64,000 nt of DNA from UBA2227 sp036677505 (GTDB taxonomy: Bacteria; Bacillota_I; Bacilli_A; Erysipelotrichales; Erysipelotrichaceae). The position numbers and the translations under genes are program-made. Below, one piece after another: positions 1-7,741 of the stretch (positions within the stretch are counted from its first letter, which is position 1; every line of letters starts with the position of its first letter). Location: positions 1-64,000 of the forward strand of contig JAVBWK010000001.1 of the NCBI GenBank assembly GCA_036677505.1, written 5' to 3'. The notes beneath the pieces are model-generated. The model saw nothing but the letters and a program-made list of their open reading frames with translations, did not search any database and was not told the origin of the DNA.

Positions 1-24
1 CTCTCCCAACTGAGCTAAGTGTCC
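1..24 (-). tRNA. tRNA, 5' part only (cut by window edge)
   Basis: Read on the minus strand, the first 24 bases form a tRNA 5' half: a 7-base acceptor strand GGACACT, then T-A, then the D-stem and loop GCTCAGTTGGGAGAG. The anticodon and 3' half lie outside the window, so the amino acid cannot be assigned. The GGGAGAG D-loop would suit Val, Ala or Thr among others. Confidence 0.8.
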
Positions 25-88
25 ATCGCTGTGCCTTAAAATATTAGCACAAAAAAAACAAATAATCAATGACCAAACCTACACAAAC

Positions 89-316
89 CTATCTCTTTAT
101 AATAAAAATCGTCTCTCCGGGATTCATCGTTTTGATTTTACCGATTACTTTATGATGCTCATACTTATTCACAAACGTTCGCAAACGTACTCCCGACTGA
201 TATCCGTGAATCACAGACACCTCATTGACATCCTTTGGCAGACGATCCAAAAAGCGGTCTAGAACCATTTTCGTCTCATATACCGTAAGACCATGCAAAT
301 CGACAGTCATTCTCAT
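89..316 (-). CDS. Small Smr-domain protein
   Basis: This 75-residue protein is essentially a lone Smr (small MutS-related) domain. It shows the N-terminal DLHG motif at residues 6-9, the central IHG followed by G and LR, and a basic, beta-rich C-terminus. Smr domains are known as nucleic-acid-binding modules, often nucleases, found at the end of MutS2 or alone; the single-domain form here has no assigned substrate. Its start overlaps the end of the DtxR-type gene by 4 bases, so it is probably the last gene of the iron operon, although no functional link to iron is evident. Confidence 0.75.
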   Translation of the reverse strand: MRMTVDLHGLTVYETKMVLDRFLDRLPKDVNEVSVIHGYQSGVRLRTFVNKYEHHKVIGKIKTMNPGETIFIIKR

Positions 317-702
317 AAGTCCTCCAAAACCCGGCCCATATGTTCTTTCAGACGATCGACCGTATCCTCTCCGATTACATGTTCAATCTTGCATGCCTCT
401 TCATCTGCAAGTTCATCATCCAATCCTAAAACATCTGTAAGAAATCCCTTGATCACCGTGTGACGACGTAAGATTTTTCTTGCCTGCTGCTTCCCTTGTT
501 CCGTCAGATAAATTACTGAGTAACGTTTTTGATGAATCAGCCCTTCCTCAGCAAGATTCTTCAATGCACGAAAAACGCTTGGCTTCGCCACTTTCAGCTT
601 ATCCGCAACATCAACAGATCGCACGCCTTTATCCAAACGATCCAATACATAAATCGTCTCAAGATAATCCTCCGTGGACGGAGTCAGCTTATTTTGGTTC
701 AT
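313..702 (-). CDS. DtxR/MntR-family metal-dependent repressor
   Basis: A 129-residue regulator. Residues about 5-65 form the winged helix-turn-helix of the DtxR/IdeR/MntR family (EDYLETIY at the start, then KLKVAKPSVFRALKNLAEEGLI). Residues about 75-129 form the dimerisation and metal-binding domain, with the typical EEACKIEHVIGEDTVDRL pattern. The C-terminal SH3-like domain of DtxR is absent, as in MntR-sized members. An SD GGAGG lies 9 bases before the ATG. It sits inside the feo operon, so it most likely senses Fe(II) or Mn(II) and autoregulates feoAB through the palindromes at 3135-3162. The metal specificity is inference. Confidence 0.88.
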   Translation of the reverse strand: MNQNKLTPSTEDYLETIYVLDRLDKGVRSVDVADKLKVAKPSVFRALKNLAEEGLIHQKRYSVIYLTEQGKQQARKILRRHTVIKGFLTDVLGLDDELADEEACKIEHVIGEDTVDRLKEHMGRVLEDL

Positions 703-877
703 CTGACGATACCTCCGCGTGACATTCGATTTTTCTTGAATCTTTTAGACAGCAGTCCGCCGCATACTTGCATGAGCCGCAGGTAATCGAACGTCCCTTG
801 CGTTTAGTGACGATCATCCGATAAATAATATAACCTAGTATAACGGCAAGTATACCGCCGACAATATAATCACCCAT
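689..877 (-). CDS. FeoB-associated Cys-rich membrane protein
   Basis: A 62-residue protein with one N-terminal membrane helix (residues 4-22), a basic stretch and a Cys-rich tail (C33, C36, C42, C43, C52). This matches the small FeoB-associated Cys-rich family, usually encoded directly after feoB and proposed to help Fe(II) transfer or the final assembly of the transporter. It starts 4 bases after the feoB stop and its end overlaps the regulator gene by 14 bases, so translation is probably coupled. The role is taken from the family; nothing here defines a mechanism. Confidence 0.85.
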   Translation of the reverse strand: MGDYIVGGILAVILGYIIYRMIVTKRKGRSITCGSCKYAADCCLKDSRKIECHAEVSSDEPK

Positions 878-881
878 GATT

Positions 882-2900
882 TCACCCCATTCCCATTAAC
901 GTGCCGCCTTGATAGATCACAAAGGCAACCAGCCACGCGACACCAGTCTGATAAGATACGGCAATCAACGTCCACTTCCACGAATTCATCTCCCGTTTCA
1001 TCGCCGCAAAAGCAGCAATGCACGGCATATATAACAGTGTAAATGCCATAAATGCATAAGCGCTCAACGGAGTAAACATTGTTCTTAATGGAGCCGACAA
1101 CAATTCCGGATTGTCAATGGCTGCTTCACCTACACCATACAATACTCCTAAGGTTCCGACCACGGCTTCTTTTGCCACCAAACCGACGATCAGACTCATA
1201 GCCGAACGCCAGTCCCCAAATCCTAAAGGCTGAAAGACGATGGCAAGCTGAGAGCCGATAATGCCAAAAATACTGTCAACACTGTCCTCAACCATTCGCA
1301 ATGAAAAATCAAAACTCTGTAAGAACCAGATTATGACCATAGCAACCAGAATGACTGTTCCGGCTTTGATGATAAACCCTTTTACGCGATCCCATGTATG
1401 TAAAAACAGGTTCTTTGGTGTCGGCCAGCGATACTCCGGCAGTTCCATGATGAAATTGGAGATTTTCCCTTTTGTCACGAAACGCTTCAGTATGATTCCG
1501 GAAACAACAGCCACGACGATTCCCAAAAGATAGATGGAGAAAACGACGATGGCCTGTGATTGAGCAAAAAACGCCGCCGCGAACACAGCATAGATCGGAA
1601 ACCGTGCTCCGCAAGACATAAACGGTGTGATCATCATCGTTAACCGGCGATCCCGCTCACTTTCCAACGTACGCGTAGCCATCAGTGCCGGGACCGTACA
1701 GCCAAACCCCATGATCATGGGGATAAATGAGCGCCCTGAAAGGCCAAACTTCCGTAACAACCGATCCATGATAAAGGCAGCGCGCGCCATATATCCGGTA
1801 TCTTCCAGTATGGACAAGGTAAGAAACAAAATCGTGATTTCCGGCAAGAAGCTCAATACCGATCCGACACCGCCCAAGACTCCGTCAACGACCAGACTGT
1901 ACATCCAATCAGAAACTTCGAGCAATTCTAGCAGTGAAGCAATCGGAATGATAACCCCTTCCTGAATCAGCCACTCGAAGTTCGACTTGAAAAAACTGCC
2001 GACCGGTCCAAATGACAATGAGAATAATCCAAACATTACCAACAGAAAAATCGGAATGGCAAAAATGCGATGAGTAACGATGGCATCGATTTTGTCTGAA
2101 AGTGAATACTTCTCCTTTTCTTTGATCTGCGTGGTAACTCCACTGACCAGATTTGTAATATAAGCGTATTTCTCATCGGAAATGACCATGTCACGATCGA
2201 TGTTTTTATAACTTATTCTCTTTTCAACTTCTTCATTCAACTGAGCCAGATACACCGGATCGATCGTGTGACCCAAGACAGCGATGGCCCCTTCCTCGAC
2301 AAAACGTATTGCATGCATTCGGGACATGACGCTGACATTCAGCTTCTTTTCGACCATGACAATGAGATTTTCCAATTGTTCATTATATATCATCGGCAGT
2401 TGCGGAATTATATCCTTTTGAGCAACCGCTGCTTCCAACAGTTCTTTGATTCCTTTGGACTTGCTTGCGACGATCGGAATGATCGGTACATTCAGCTGTT
2501 TTGACAAAGCTTCACAGTTCAACTGTGTCCCTCTGGCTTGCAAGACGTCCATCATGTTCATCGCAATGACCATCGGCTTACGCATTTCTAACAGTTGTAA
2601 GGTCAAAAACAGATTTCTTTCAATATTGGAAGCATCCACGATATTGATGATTACATCGACGTCCGAACTTTCAACAAATTCTCTTGCGATAACCTCTTCC
2701 AAAGAATACGTCGAAAACGAATAAATACCGGGTAAATCGGTGATATCGATCGGCAGGTGTTCATACTTCGCCTTCCCCGTCTTCTTTTCAACCGTTACAC
2801 CCGGCCAGTTACCGACATACTGATTTGATCCGGTCAAATCATTAAACAACGTGGTTTTCCCGCTGTTCGGATTTCCGACTAATGCTATGTGCAATCCCAT
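882..2900 (-). CDS. feoB: Ferrous iron transport protein B
   Basis: A 672-residue Fe(II) transporter of the cytoplasmic membrane. The N-terminal G domain carries the G1 motif GNPNSGKTT at 9-17, the G3 motif DLPG and the G4-like NMMD, and is followed by a helical NFeoB segment. From about residue 280 there are roughly eight to ten membrane helices with paired Gate motifs, including GFGCTVPALMATRTLE. The length is normal. Its start overlaps the feoA stop by one base. Together with FeoA, the Cys-rich protein and the repressor it makes a complete regulated iron-uptake operon. Confidence 0.97.
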   Translation of the reverse strand: MGLHIALVGNPNSGKTTLFNDLTGSNQYVGNWPGVTVEKKTGKAKYEHLPIDITDLPGIYSFSTYSLEEVIAREFVESSDVDVIINIVDASNIERNLFLTLQLLEMRKPMVIAMNMMDVLQARGTQLNCEALSKQLNVPIIPIVASKSKGIKELLEAAVAQKDIIPQLPMIYNEQLENLIVMVEKKLNVSVMSRMHAIRFVEEGAIAVLGHTIDPVYLAQLNEEVEKRISYKNIDRDMVISDEKYAYITNLVSGVTTQIKEKEKYSLSDKIDAIVTHRIFAIPIFLLVMFGLFSLSFGPVGSFFKSNFEWLIQEGVIIPIASLLELLEVSDWMYSLVVDGVLGGVGSVLSFLPEITILFLTLSILEDTGYMARAAFIMDRLLRKFGLSGRSFIPMIMGFGCTVPALMATRTLESERDRRLTMMITPFMSCGARFPIYAVFAAAFFAQSQAIVVFSIYLLGIVVAVVSGIILKRFVTKGKISNFIMELPEYRWPTPKNLFLHTWDRVKGFIIKAGTVILVAMVIIWFLQSFDFSLRMVEDSVDSIFGIIGSQLAIVFQPLGFGDWRSAMSLIVGLVAKEAVVGTLGVLYGVGEAAIDNPELLSAPLRTMFTPLSAYAFMAFTLLYMPCIAAFAAMKREMNSWKWTLIAVSYQTGVAWLVAFVIYQGGTLMGMG

Positions 2901-3124
2901 CAGACCAACCTCACAAACACTTCGGCAGCCTCAGCTTTTCTCAAACTTAAATGATATCCACGAATTAGAATCTCGATCGGATCTCCCAATGGCGCCAATT
3001 TTCTCACTTCGATCGTCGTACCGATCGTCAATCCCATATCAATAATCCGCTTGCGCAGTGAACTTTTTTTTCCGATTCCCTCAATGACACATACTTGTCC
3101 GGGGTTCACATCTTTTAACGTCAT
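2900..3124 (-). CDS. feoA: Ferrous iron transport protein A
   Basis: A 74-residue SH3-like protein of the FeoA family, with the recognisable centre KKSSLRKRIIDMGLTIGTTIEV and a C-terminal strand set. FeoA is a small cytoplasmic partner that modulates FeoB. It is the first gene of the operon, with SD GGAGG 5 bases before the ATG, and the promoter and operator lie immediately upstream. Confidence 0.93.
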   Translation of the reverse strand: MTLKDVNPGQVCVIEGIGKKSSLRKRIIDMGLTIGTTIEVRKLAPLGDPIEILIRGYHLSLRKAEAAEVFVRLV

Positions 3125-3134
3125 ACATCCTCCG

Positions 3135-3190
3135 CTAACTAAAAAGTTAGTTTACACTAACTATTATAGTTTTTTCATTCACAAAATCAA
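3135..3190 (-). promoter_or_regulatory. feo promoter with stacked metal-repressor palindromes
   Basis: On the minus strand a TATAAT -10 lies at 3163-3168 and a TTGATT -35 at 3185-3190, with a 16-base spacer. Directly downstream of the -10 is the inverted repeat AGTTAGT-TTAC-ACTAACT (3145-3162). It shares its AGTTAG half with a second palindrome CTAACT-AAAA-AGTTAG (3135-3150). A bound repressor would cover the transcription start. DtxR-type operators resemble this TTAGT/ACTAA symmetry, and the operon encodes such a regulator; binding itself is inference. Confidence 0.75.
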
Positions 3191-3223
3191 TGCTTGTTAA
3201 CAATAATTGATTCTAATAAATAA

Positions 3224-3245
3224 AACTCTCACGACAGTGAGAGTT
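3224..3245 (-). terminator. Rho-independent terminator of the thiol operon
   Basis: A nine-base-pair stem (AACTCTCAC / GTGAGAGTT) with a GACA loop, followed on the minus strand by TTTTATTT. It overlaps the stop codon of the small membrane protein. Confidence 0.85.
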
Positions 3246-3555
3246 ACTTGGTTCTTTTTTTCATTCCTGAAGCGGAGATAGCGAATACACAATATGTCAG
3301 GGTGCCTGCCAATGACAGTCCGAAATAACTTGCACTCTCAACGAATGCCGGATTGATCGAACCCTGGTAAGTCGGGAATATCATATAAAGAAACACGACA
3401 TTGATAATCAATGGGATAACTGCGCCTAACAAGTAATTGACGTGTTTACTGATACGTTTAAGTAACATGATGACCAAAAAGTATGCAAACCCGATGGCAA
3501 TAGGAGCCAAAAAAATAAACAGATAATCGATATACTTCAGAATCAAATCCTTCAT
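3244..3555 (-). CDS. Small membrane protein, family not recognised
   Basis: A 103-residue protein with about three membrane helices (roughly residues 10-32, 40-60 and 73-95) and a basic C-terminus KKRTK. I do not recognise a family. It overlaps the hydrolase gene by 4 bases (ATGA), so it is translationally coupled as the last gene of the operon that starts with the NifS-like enzyme. An integral membrane location is well supported; the function is unknown. Confidence 0.7.
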   Translation of the reverse strand: MKDLILKYIDYLFIFLAPIAIGFAYFLVIMLLKRISKHVNYLLGAVIPLIINVVFLYMIFPTYQGSINPAFVESASYFGLSLAGTLTYCVFAISASGMKKRTK

Positions 3556-4376
3556 GAATCATTTCCCCTATTCTTCATAATAAACCCCAGTAAACAGCTG
3601 TTTAGCGCATTCGAAGCCTCATAAATAGCCACATGACCACACTGAGGTAAAATTAGAAACTCGCAATCCGGAATAAGCTGTGCTATTTGCATGGAATATC
3701 TGACAGGTTTAAGTATATCATCCTGACCGCAAACTACCAATGCTTTTACGGTAATTTTTGTCAAATCCCATGTAAAATCCACATCATTGACAAAGGTATC
3801 GATCAAACTGCACAGTCCTGTCATATAATCATCCGGTAACCCATTGAAATCTTTCGCACGTTTTCTCAGGGTCTCACCATACTCACGCAAGTACTTTTCA
3901 CCATAGATACTCGGCAATATGCCTAAGAAGAAATTCTCTTTCGAAAGATTGCGTGCCATCATCTGCCACATGCGAACCTGATGAATCATCAGCGGATCTG
4001 TTTCGCTGGTTGAATCGATGACCGATATCGTTTTAACCCGATCCGGAAAATCTATGGCCATCTTCATTGCCACTTCACCGCCGTAACTGGTACCGATAAA
4101 ATGTGCGGATGTAATATTCAATTCATTCATAATTACGGCAATATCCTGACAGTGTTGGTGTAATGTATATACCTGCTCGCTCTTGTCGGAACGCAACTGG
4201 TTGATGAAATCATGAAAAACCAGTTTAAACCCGGCATCTTCAAATACACCGCGCTGATATCCCCAACTGTTGACCGAAGCCATAACTCCGTTGAGAAAGA
4301 AAACTGCATCGGCTTTCTTATCCATATTCAGCGTTTCGACATACAGCTTTAAACCAAGATCGTTTGTAATAAGCAT
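3552..4376 (-). CDS. Alpha/beta-fold hydrolase
   Basis: A 274-residue alpha/beta hydrolase without signal peptide. The nucleophile elbow is GTSYGG at about 97-102 (Ser99), the acid is probably the Asp in VVCGQDDIL near 218, and the base is the His in LPQCGHVAI near 247. The cap region is helical (about 130-200). The substrate cannot be told; relatives include esterases and C-C bond hydrolases. It lies 11 bases after the thioredoxin/CcdA-like gene and overlaps the next gene, so it belongs to the operon, but how it relates to thiol chemistry is unclear. Confidence 0.85.
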   Translation of the reverse strand: MLITNDLGLKLYVETLNMDKKADAVFFLNGVMASVNSWGYQRGVFEDAGFKLVFHDFINQLRSDKSEQVYTLHQHCQDIAVIMNELNITSAHFIGTSYGGEVAMKMAIDFPDRVKTISVIDSTSETDPLMIHQVRMWQMMARNLSKENFFLGILPSIYGEKYLREYGETLRKRAKDFNGLPDDYMTGLCSLIDTFVNDVDFTWDLTKITVKALVVCGQDDILKPVRYSMQIAQLIPDCEFLILPQCGHVAIYEASNALNSCLLGFIMKNRGNDS

Positions 4377-4387
4377 AGAACCTCCAC

Positions 4388-5578
4388 TCAGCTGAAATTA
4401 AACATCAGCCAACCCGGTTTTACCACCATCAGAACACCAAGAATAATCATGATTGCCCCACCGATCAAATGGGAATATTTTGCATACTTTGTCGAAATAC
4501 CGGTCAACTCAAATGTTTTCATGGCAATGACAAAGACGATGATATCGTCTAGCAGGAAAAATGAAACGTAAATCAGTAAATATCCGATCTTTTCCCAGTA
4601 TGTCACCTGATTAAGAGCCAGAACCTGGGTAAAGACGATCGGCAAGCCTGCGGAGCACAACAACTCAACCAAATTCACTGTTATAGCCAGCCCCATGATA
4701 CCGATGATTGCTAAAATGAACGTCGGCTGATCCGAAATTTCCTGAATACGTTGACGGAGTTTTTTGCGCTGTGATGAATCGACCACTTCGCATCCGTCAT
4801 CTTTTTTCAATCCGTTACGAATATTAATGGAACCGCCACCCACTGCGACGGCACCGATGATCAATCGGAGAATAAACACGGAACCAAAGAGCATCGTTAT
4901 ATTTAGCCATGATAACATAAAGAAAAAGTACATGATGGCTGAGGTAAACAAAAATGTCAATCCCAATGTCCACATCTTCCACTTTTCCTTAATATGAATC
5001 AGCATACTGATTAAAAGCAAGAGCACCCACATGGCACACGGATTAAAACCGTCCAATGTACCGATGACAACTGCCAGCAAAGGCAAAGACACGGACTTGG
5101 CTTGTACTTCACCGAAGATAGGCAAGCGGATGATCGTTTCCTTCGGATCATCCTCATCGCCGGTAATCGGCACGGCAACCCCTAACATCTCACCCACGAT
5201 ATCACGCACGACGTGAGTACGATTATATTCGATGGCTTCTAAAATAGCTACTTCTGTGATTCCTTCACTAAATCCGATGATGGACTGACGTCCGATGATC
5301 GTGTAAGGTACGGTCGAAATCTTAATTCCAAGCAAATCTTCAACTTTCTTGGCCACTGCCTGCCCTTCTTCATCATAGGCAATTTCAAAACGGTATACTT
5401 TGATGCGTTTATCCGTTTCTTCTAGCTGTTGGAAAAAAGCTTCCTCTTTTGCACAATACAAACATCCTTCCGCATGGAAGAAGAAAATATTGATTAATTT
5501 ATCTTCTGCCCGAACAGGTGCAGAAAATGAAAAAAGCATAAAAAACGCAAATACAAACAGTACAATTTTTTTAACCAT
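4388..5578 (-). CDS. Secreted thioredoxin/glutaredoxin domain fused to CcdA/DsbD-like membrane domain
   Basis: A 396-residue two-part protein. A signal peptide (1-24, ending near VRA) leads to a thioredoxin-like domain with redox pair C39-L-Y-C42 and a cis-Pro in STVPYT near 91. From about 165 to the end are six or so membrane helices of the CcdA/DsbD type, with one conserved Cys in DGFNPCAMW (C181) and a second in NLVELLCSAG (C308). Such proteins carry electrons across the membrane to outside thiols. It overlaps the cytoplasmic thioredoxin-like gene by 8 bases, which could supply the electrons. The target is unknown. Confidence 0.85.
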   Translation of the reverse strand: MVKKIVLFVFAFFMLFSFSAPVRAEDKLINIFFFHAEGCLYCAKEEAFFQQLEETDKRIKVYRFEIAYDEEGQAVAKKVEDLLGIKISTVPYTIIGRQSIIGFSEGITEVAILEAIEYNRTHVVRDIVGEMLGVAVPITGDEDDPKETIIRLPIFGEVQAKSVSLPLLAVVIGTLDGFNPCAMWVLLLLISMLIHIKEKWKMWTLGLTFLFTSAIMYFFFMLSWLNITMLFGSVFILRLIIGAVAVGGGSINIRNGLKKDDGCEVVDSSQRKKLRQRIQEISDQPTFILAIIGIMGLAITVNLVELLCSAGLPIVFTQVLALNQVTYWEKIGYLLIYVSFFLLDDIIVFVIAMKTFELTGISTKYAKYSHLIGGAIMIILGVLMVVKPGWLMFNFS

Positions 5579-5831
5579 GGAATACTTCCTTTATCAATCG
5601 GTCCTTCGATAATTCACCGACGACCCTGCGAATTTCTTTTTCATTTTCGTCCAACACAATAAACACCGGCAGTGTCTTCCCCGGATGATAACGGTTGGCC
5701 TCATCTTCATCCATATCCAAATCCAGCTTCACAATAGACCATTGCGGATATTGCGCCAAGATTTCTTTAATCCTTTTGCTCATGATCAGACAAGCCGGAC
5801 ACCATATAGCTGATATGACGATCAATTTCAT
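5571..5831 (-). CDS. Thioredoxin-like protein
   Basis: An 86-residue cytoplasmic thioredoxin-fold protein with the active-site sequence WCPAC at residues 10-14 and a cis-Pro in KTLPVFIV near 54. It is shorter than classic thioredoxin (about 105), lacking part of the C-terminal end. It starts directly after the stop of the desulfurase-like gene and overlaps the membrane thiol reductase gene, which suggests it passes electrons or sulfur between the two. That partnership is inferred from the operon. Confidence 0.85.
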   Translation of the reverse strand: MKLIVISAIWCPACLIMSKRIKEILAQYPQWSIVKLDLDMDEDEANRYHPGKTLPVFIVLDENEKEIRRVVGELSKDRLIKEVFHG

Positions 5832-6947
5832 TTAGTCACCCATTTCCTTTAGAAATTCTTCTAACACATCCAAAAATGCCCGCAACTGATCCCTTGTTGT
5901 CAGATGAGACAGACTGATACGCAGTGATGAGGCAGCACGTCCGTGATCCTTGGTGATGGCATACACAGATTTTGAGAAATTCTCTTTCCCAGAGCATGCG
6001 CTGCGGGCGGAAATACAAATTCCTTTAGAAGAGAATTTACTCACCCATTCATCTGAGTCAATTCCTTTAACACTGATATTTAATATCTGATCAATCGCAA
6101 ACTCATTGGAGTTTATGGATATCTTATCAAATAATGACAGTTCCTTCACTAAAAACGTTCTAAGCTCTCTGACTCTTTCAATGCGGGTATCCATTTGCCA
6201 GTAAGCCAGTTCGACAGCATAAGCAAAGGCACAAATCAAGGCATTCTGAGGTGTTCCGGAACGAAAAACCGTGGTCGATCGCCCGCCATGGATCATCGGG
6301 ACCAAAGATACATGTTTCTTTTTCACTAGCATCCCAATGCCCTTAGGGCCATAAATTTTATGAGCGCTGCAACTGAACATATCGACATTCTGAACATCGA
6401 TCTTACATTTCCCCAAAGCCTGGGTTATGTCACAATGATACAGTATGCCTCTGTCTCTGGCAATCTCAGCAACTTCTTCGACCGGTTGTCGAATGCCGGT
6501 CTCACTGTCAACTGCGACCAGACTGATCAAAAGCGTATCTTCTTTAATCAGAGATTTAAGATGATCCAAATCATAACGTCCATGCTGATCCAAATCAACC
6601 ATGTCAACAATATAGTCATTCTGTTGAAGATAATATAGAGGGGCTACCACGGAGGAATGTTCAAGCGCAGAAGTAATGATATGCTTCTTCTCGGGGTATT
6701 TTAACGCACATCCCTTAATGGCTAAATTATTTGCTTCGGAAGCACAGGAAGTATAAATGATTTCCTCAGGCAAGATATTAAGCAATCGGGAAATTGTCTG
6801 AGTGGCACTGAGTACTTCATCCGATGCCCGCAAACCGGCAACATGCTTTGAGTTGGCATTGCCAAAGGCATGACGCTCAATATGCACATAACGCATCAAT
6901 ACTTCTTCATCGACCGGAGTCGTTGCACTGTAGTCCAAATAGATCAT
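5832..6947 (-). CDS. NifS/IscS-like cysteine desulfurase (PLP enzyme)
   Basis: A class V aminotransferase-fold enzyme of 371 residues from the chosen start. It begins with the family signature MIYLDYSATTP. PLP contacts include His97 (ALEHSSV), Asp173 and the Schiff-base lysine K197 in CSAHKIYGPKG. The mobile-loop cysteine is C318 in SARSACSGKENF. Desulfurases form a persulfide from cysteine for Fe-S clusters or thio-modification. I chose the ATG at 6947 because SD AAGAGG precedes it; an ATG 39 bases upstream lacks an SD. A TATAAT box lies at 6985-6990. No iscU or thiI is adjacent, so its sulfur acceptor is open. Confidence 0.9.
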   Translation of the reverse strand: MIYLDYSATTPVDEEVLMRYVHIERHAFGNANSKHVAGLRASDEVLSATQTISRLLNILPEEIIYTSCASEANNLAIKGCALKYPEKKHIITSALEHSSVVAPLYYLQQNDYIVDMVDLDQHGRYDLDHLKSLIKEDTLLISLVAVDSETGIRQPVEEVAEIARDRGILYHCDITQALGKCKIDVQNVDMFSCSAHKIYGPKGIGMLVKKKHVSLVPMIHGGRSTTVFRSGTPQNALICAFAYAVELAYWQMDTRIERVRELRTFLVKELSLFDKISINSNEFAIDQILNISVKGIDSDEWVSKFSSKGICISARSACSGKENFSKSVYAITKDHGRAASSLRISLSHLTTRDQLRAFLDVLEEFLKEMGD

Positions 6948-7053
6948 ATGGGCACCTCTTATGGATAAGGATAGTAAGATGTTCATTATATGAGAAAAGG
7001 GAATTTCTCCCCTTCATTTTAATGCTTTTTACCTGTTGACGCAACTAAGTGTT

Positions 7054-7731
7054 TTAGCGGTTATCCTCAATTACGAAGGTTCCATTGGTTGCATGTAAAC
7101 GTAAAATATAATCAGCCCGTTTAGCAACTTTCTCAGAGTGAGTGACCACGATGACACATTTATCCTTTTCAACAGCCAATTGCTTGAACAATCCGATGAT
7201 CGTATCTTCCGTTTCACCATCCAAGTTTCCGGTCGGCTCGTCCGCAACGATGATATCGGGTTGATTGGCCATCGCCCGTGCAATTGCTATTCGCTGTTGC
7301 TCACCGCCGGATAAACGGCGGACGTTGCGATCAGCTTTGCTTCTGGCTATCCCGATCGACTCAAGCAGCTGATAAGCTTCCGATTTTCTGTGATGCTTGC
7401 CGGAAATACCCATCGCAACCAATACATTCTCCACTCCGGTCATATAAGGAATCAGATTATAACTTTGAAAGACCATACCGACATGATTGCGTCTGTACTC
7501 CCACAAACCGATTTCTGCGATATCTTTTCCTTTAAAAGAAATCATACCCTCTTTCGCACTGTCCAGTCCGGCAATCAATGTTAAAAACGTGGTTTTCCCA
7601 GAACCGGACGATCCGACGATCGCATAGAAATGTCCCTTCTCGAAAGTCACGTTGACATGATCTAAAATCGTTCGGATACTGTCCCCATCGGGATATGTAA
7701 AGTATACATCTTTGATATCTAGCAGTTTCAT
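7054..7731 (-). CDS. ABC transporter ATPase, MacB/LolD/Vex type
   Basis: A 225-residue ABC ATPase. The Walker A motif is GSSGSGKTT (40-48), the signature LSGGEQQR (140-147) and Walker B IIVADEPTGNLD (160-171). The DEPTGNLD form is typical of the MacB/LolD/FtsE group, which energises FtsX-type permeases. Two such permeases lie just upstream in the same operon (10 bases away), so it powers an export or mechanotransmission system rather than import. Confidence 0.93.
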   Translation of the reverse strand: MKLLDIKDVYFTYPDGDSIRTILDHVNVTFEKGHFYAIVGSSGSGKTTFLTLIAGLDSAKEGMISFKGKDIAEIGLWEYRRNHVGMVFQSYNLIPYMTGVENVLVAMGISGKHHRKSEAYQLLESIGIARSKADRNVRRLSGGEQQRIAIARAMANQPDIIVADEPTGNLDGETEDTIIGLFKQLAVEKDKCVIVVTHSEKVAKRADYILRLHATNGTFVIEDNR

Positions 7732-7741
7732 GACGGGCCTC

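Noticed and set aside
6997..7014. Terminator after the ABC exporter operon (AAGGG/CCCTT)
   Set aside because: Only five base pairs with a long loop and a poor T run; too weak to call.
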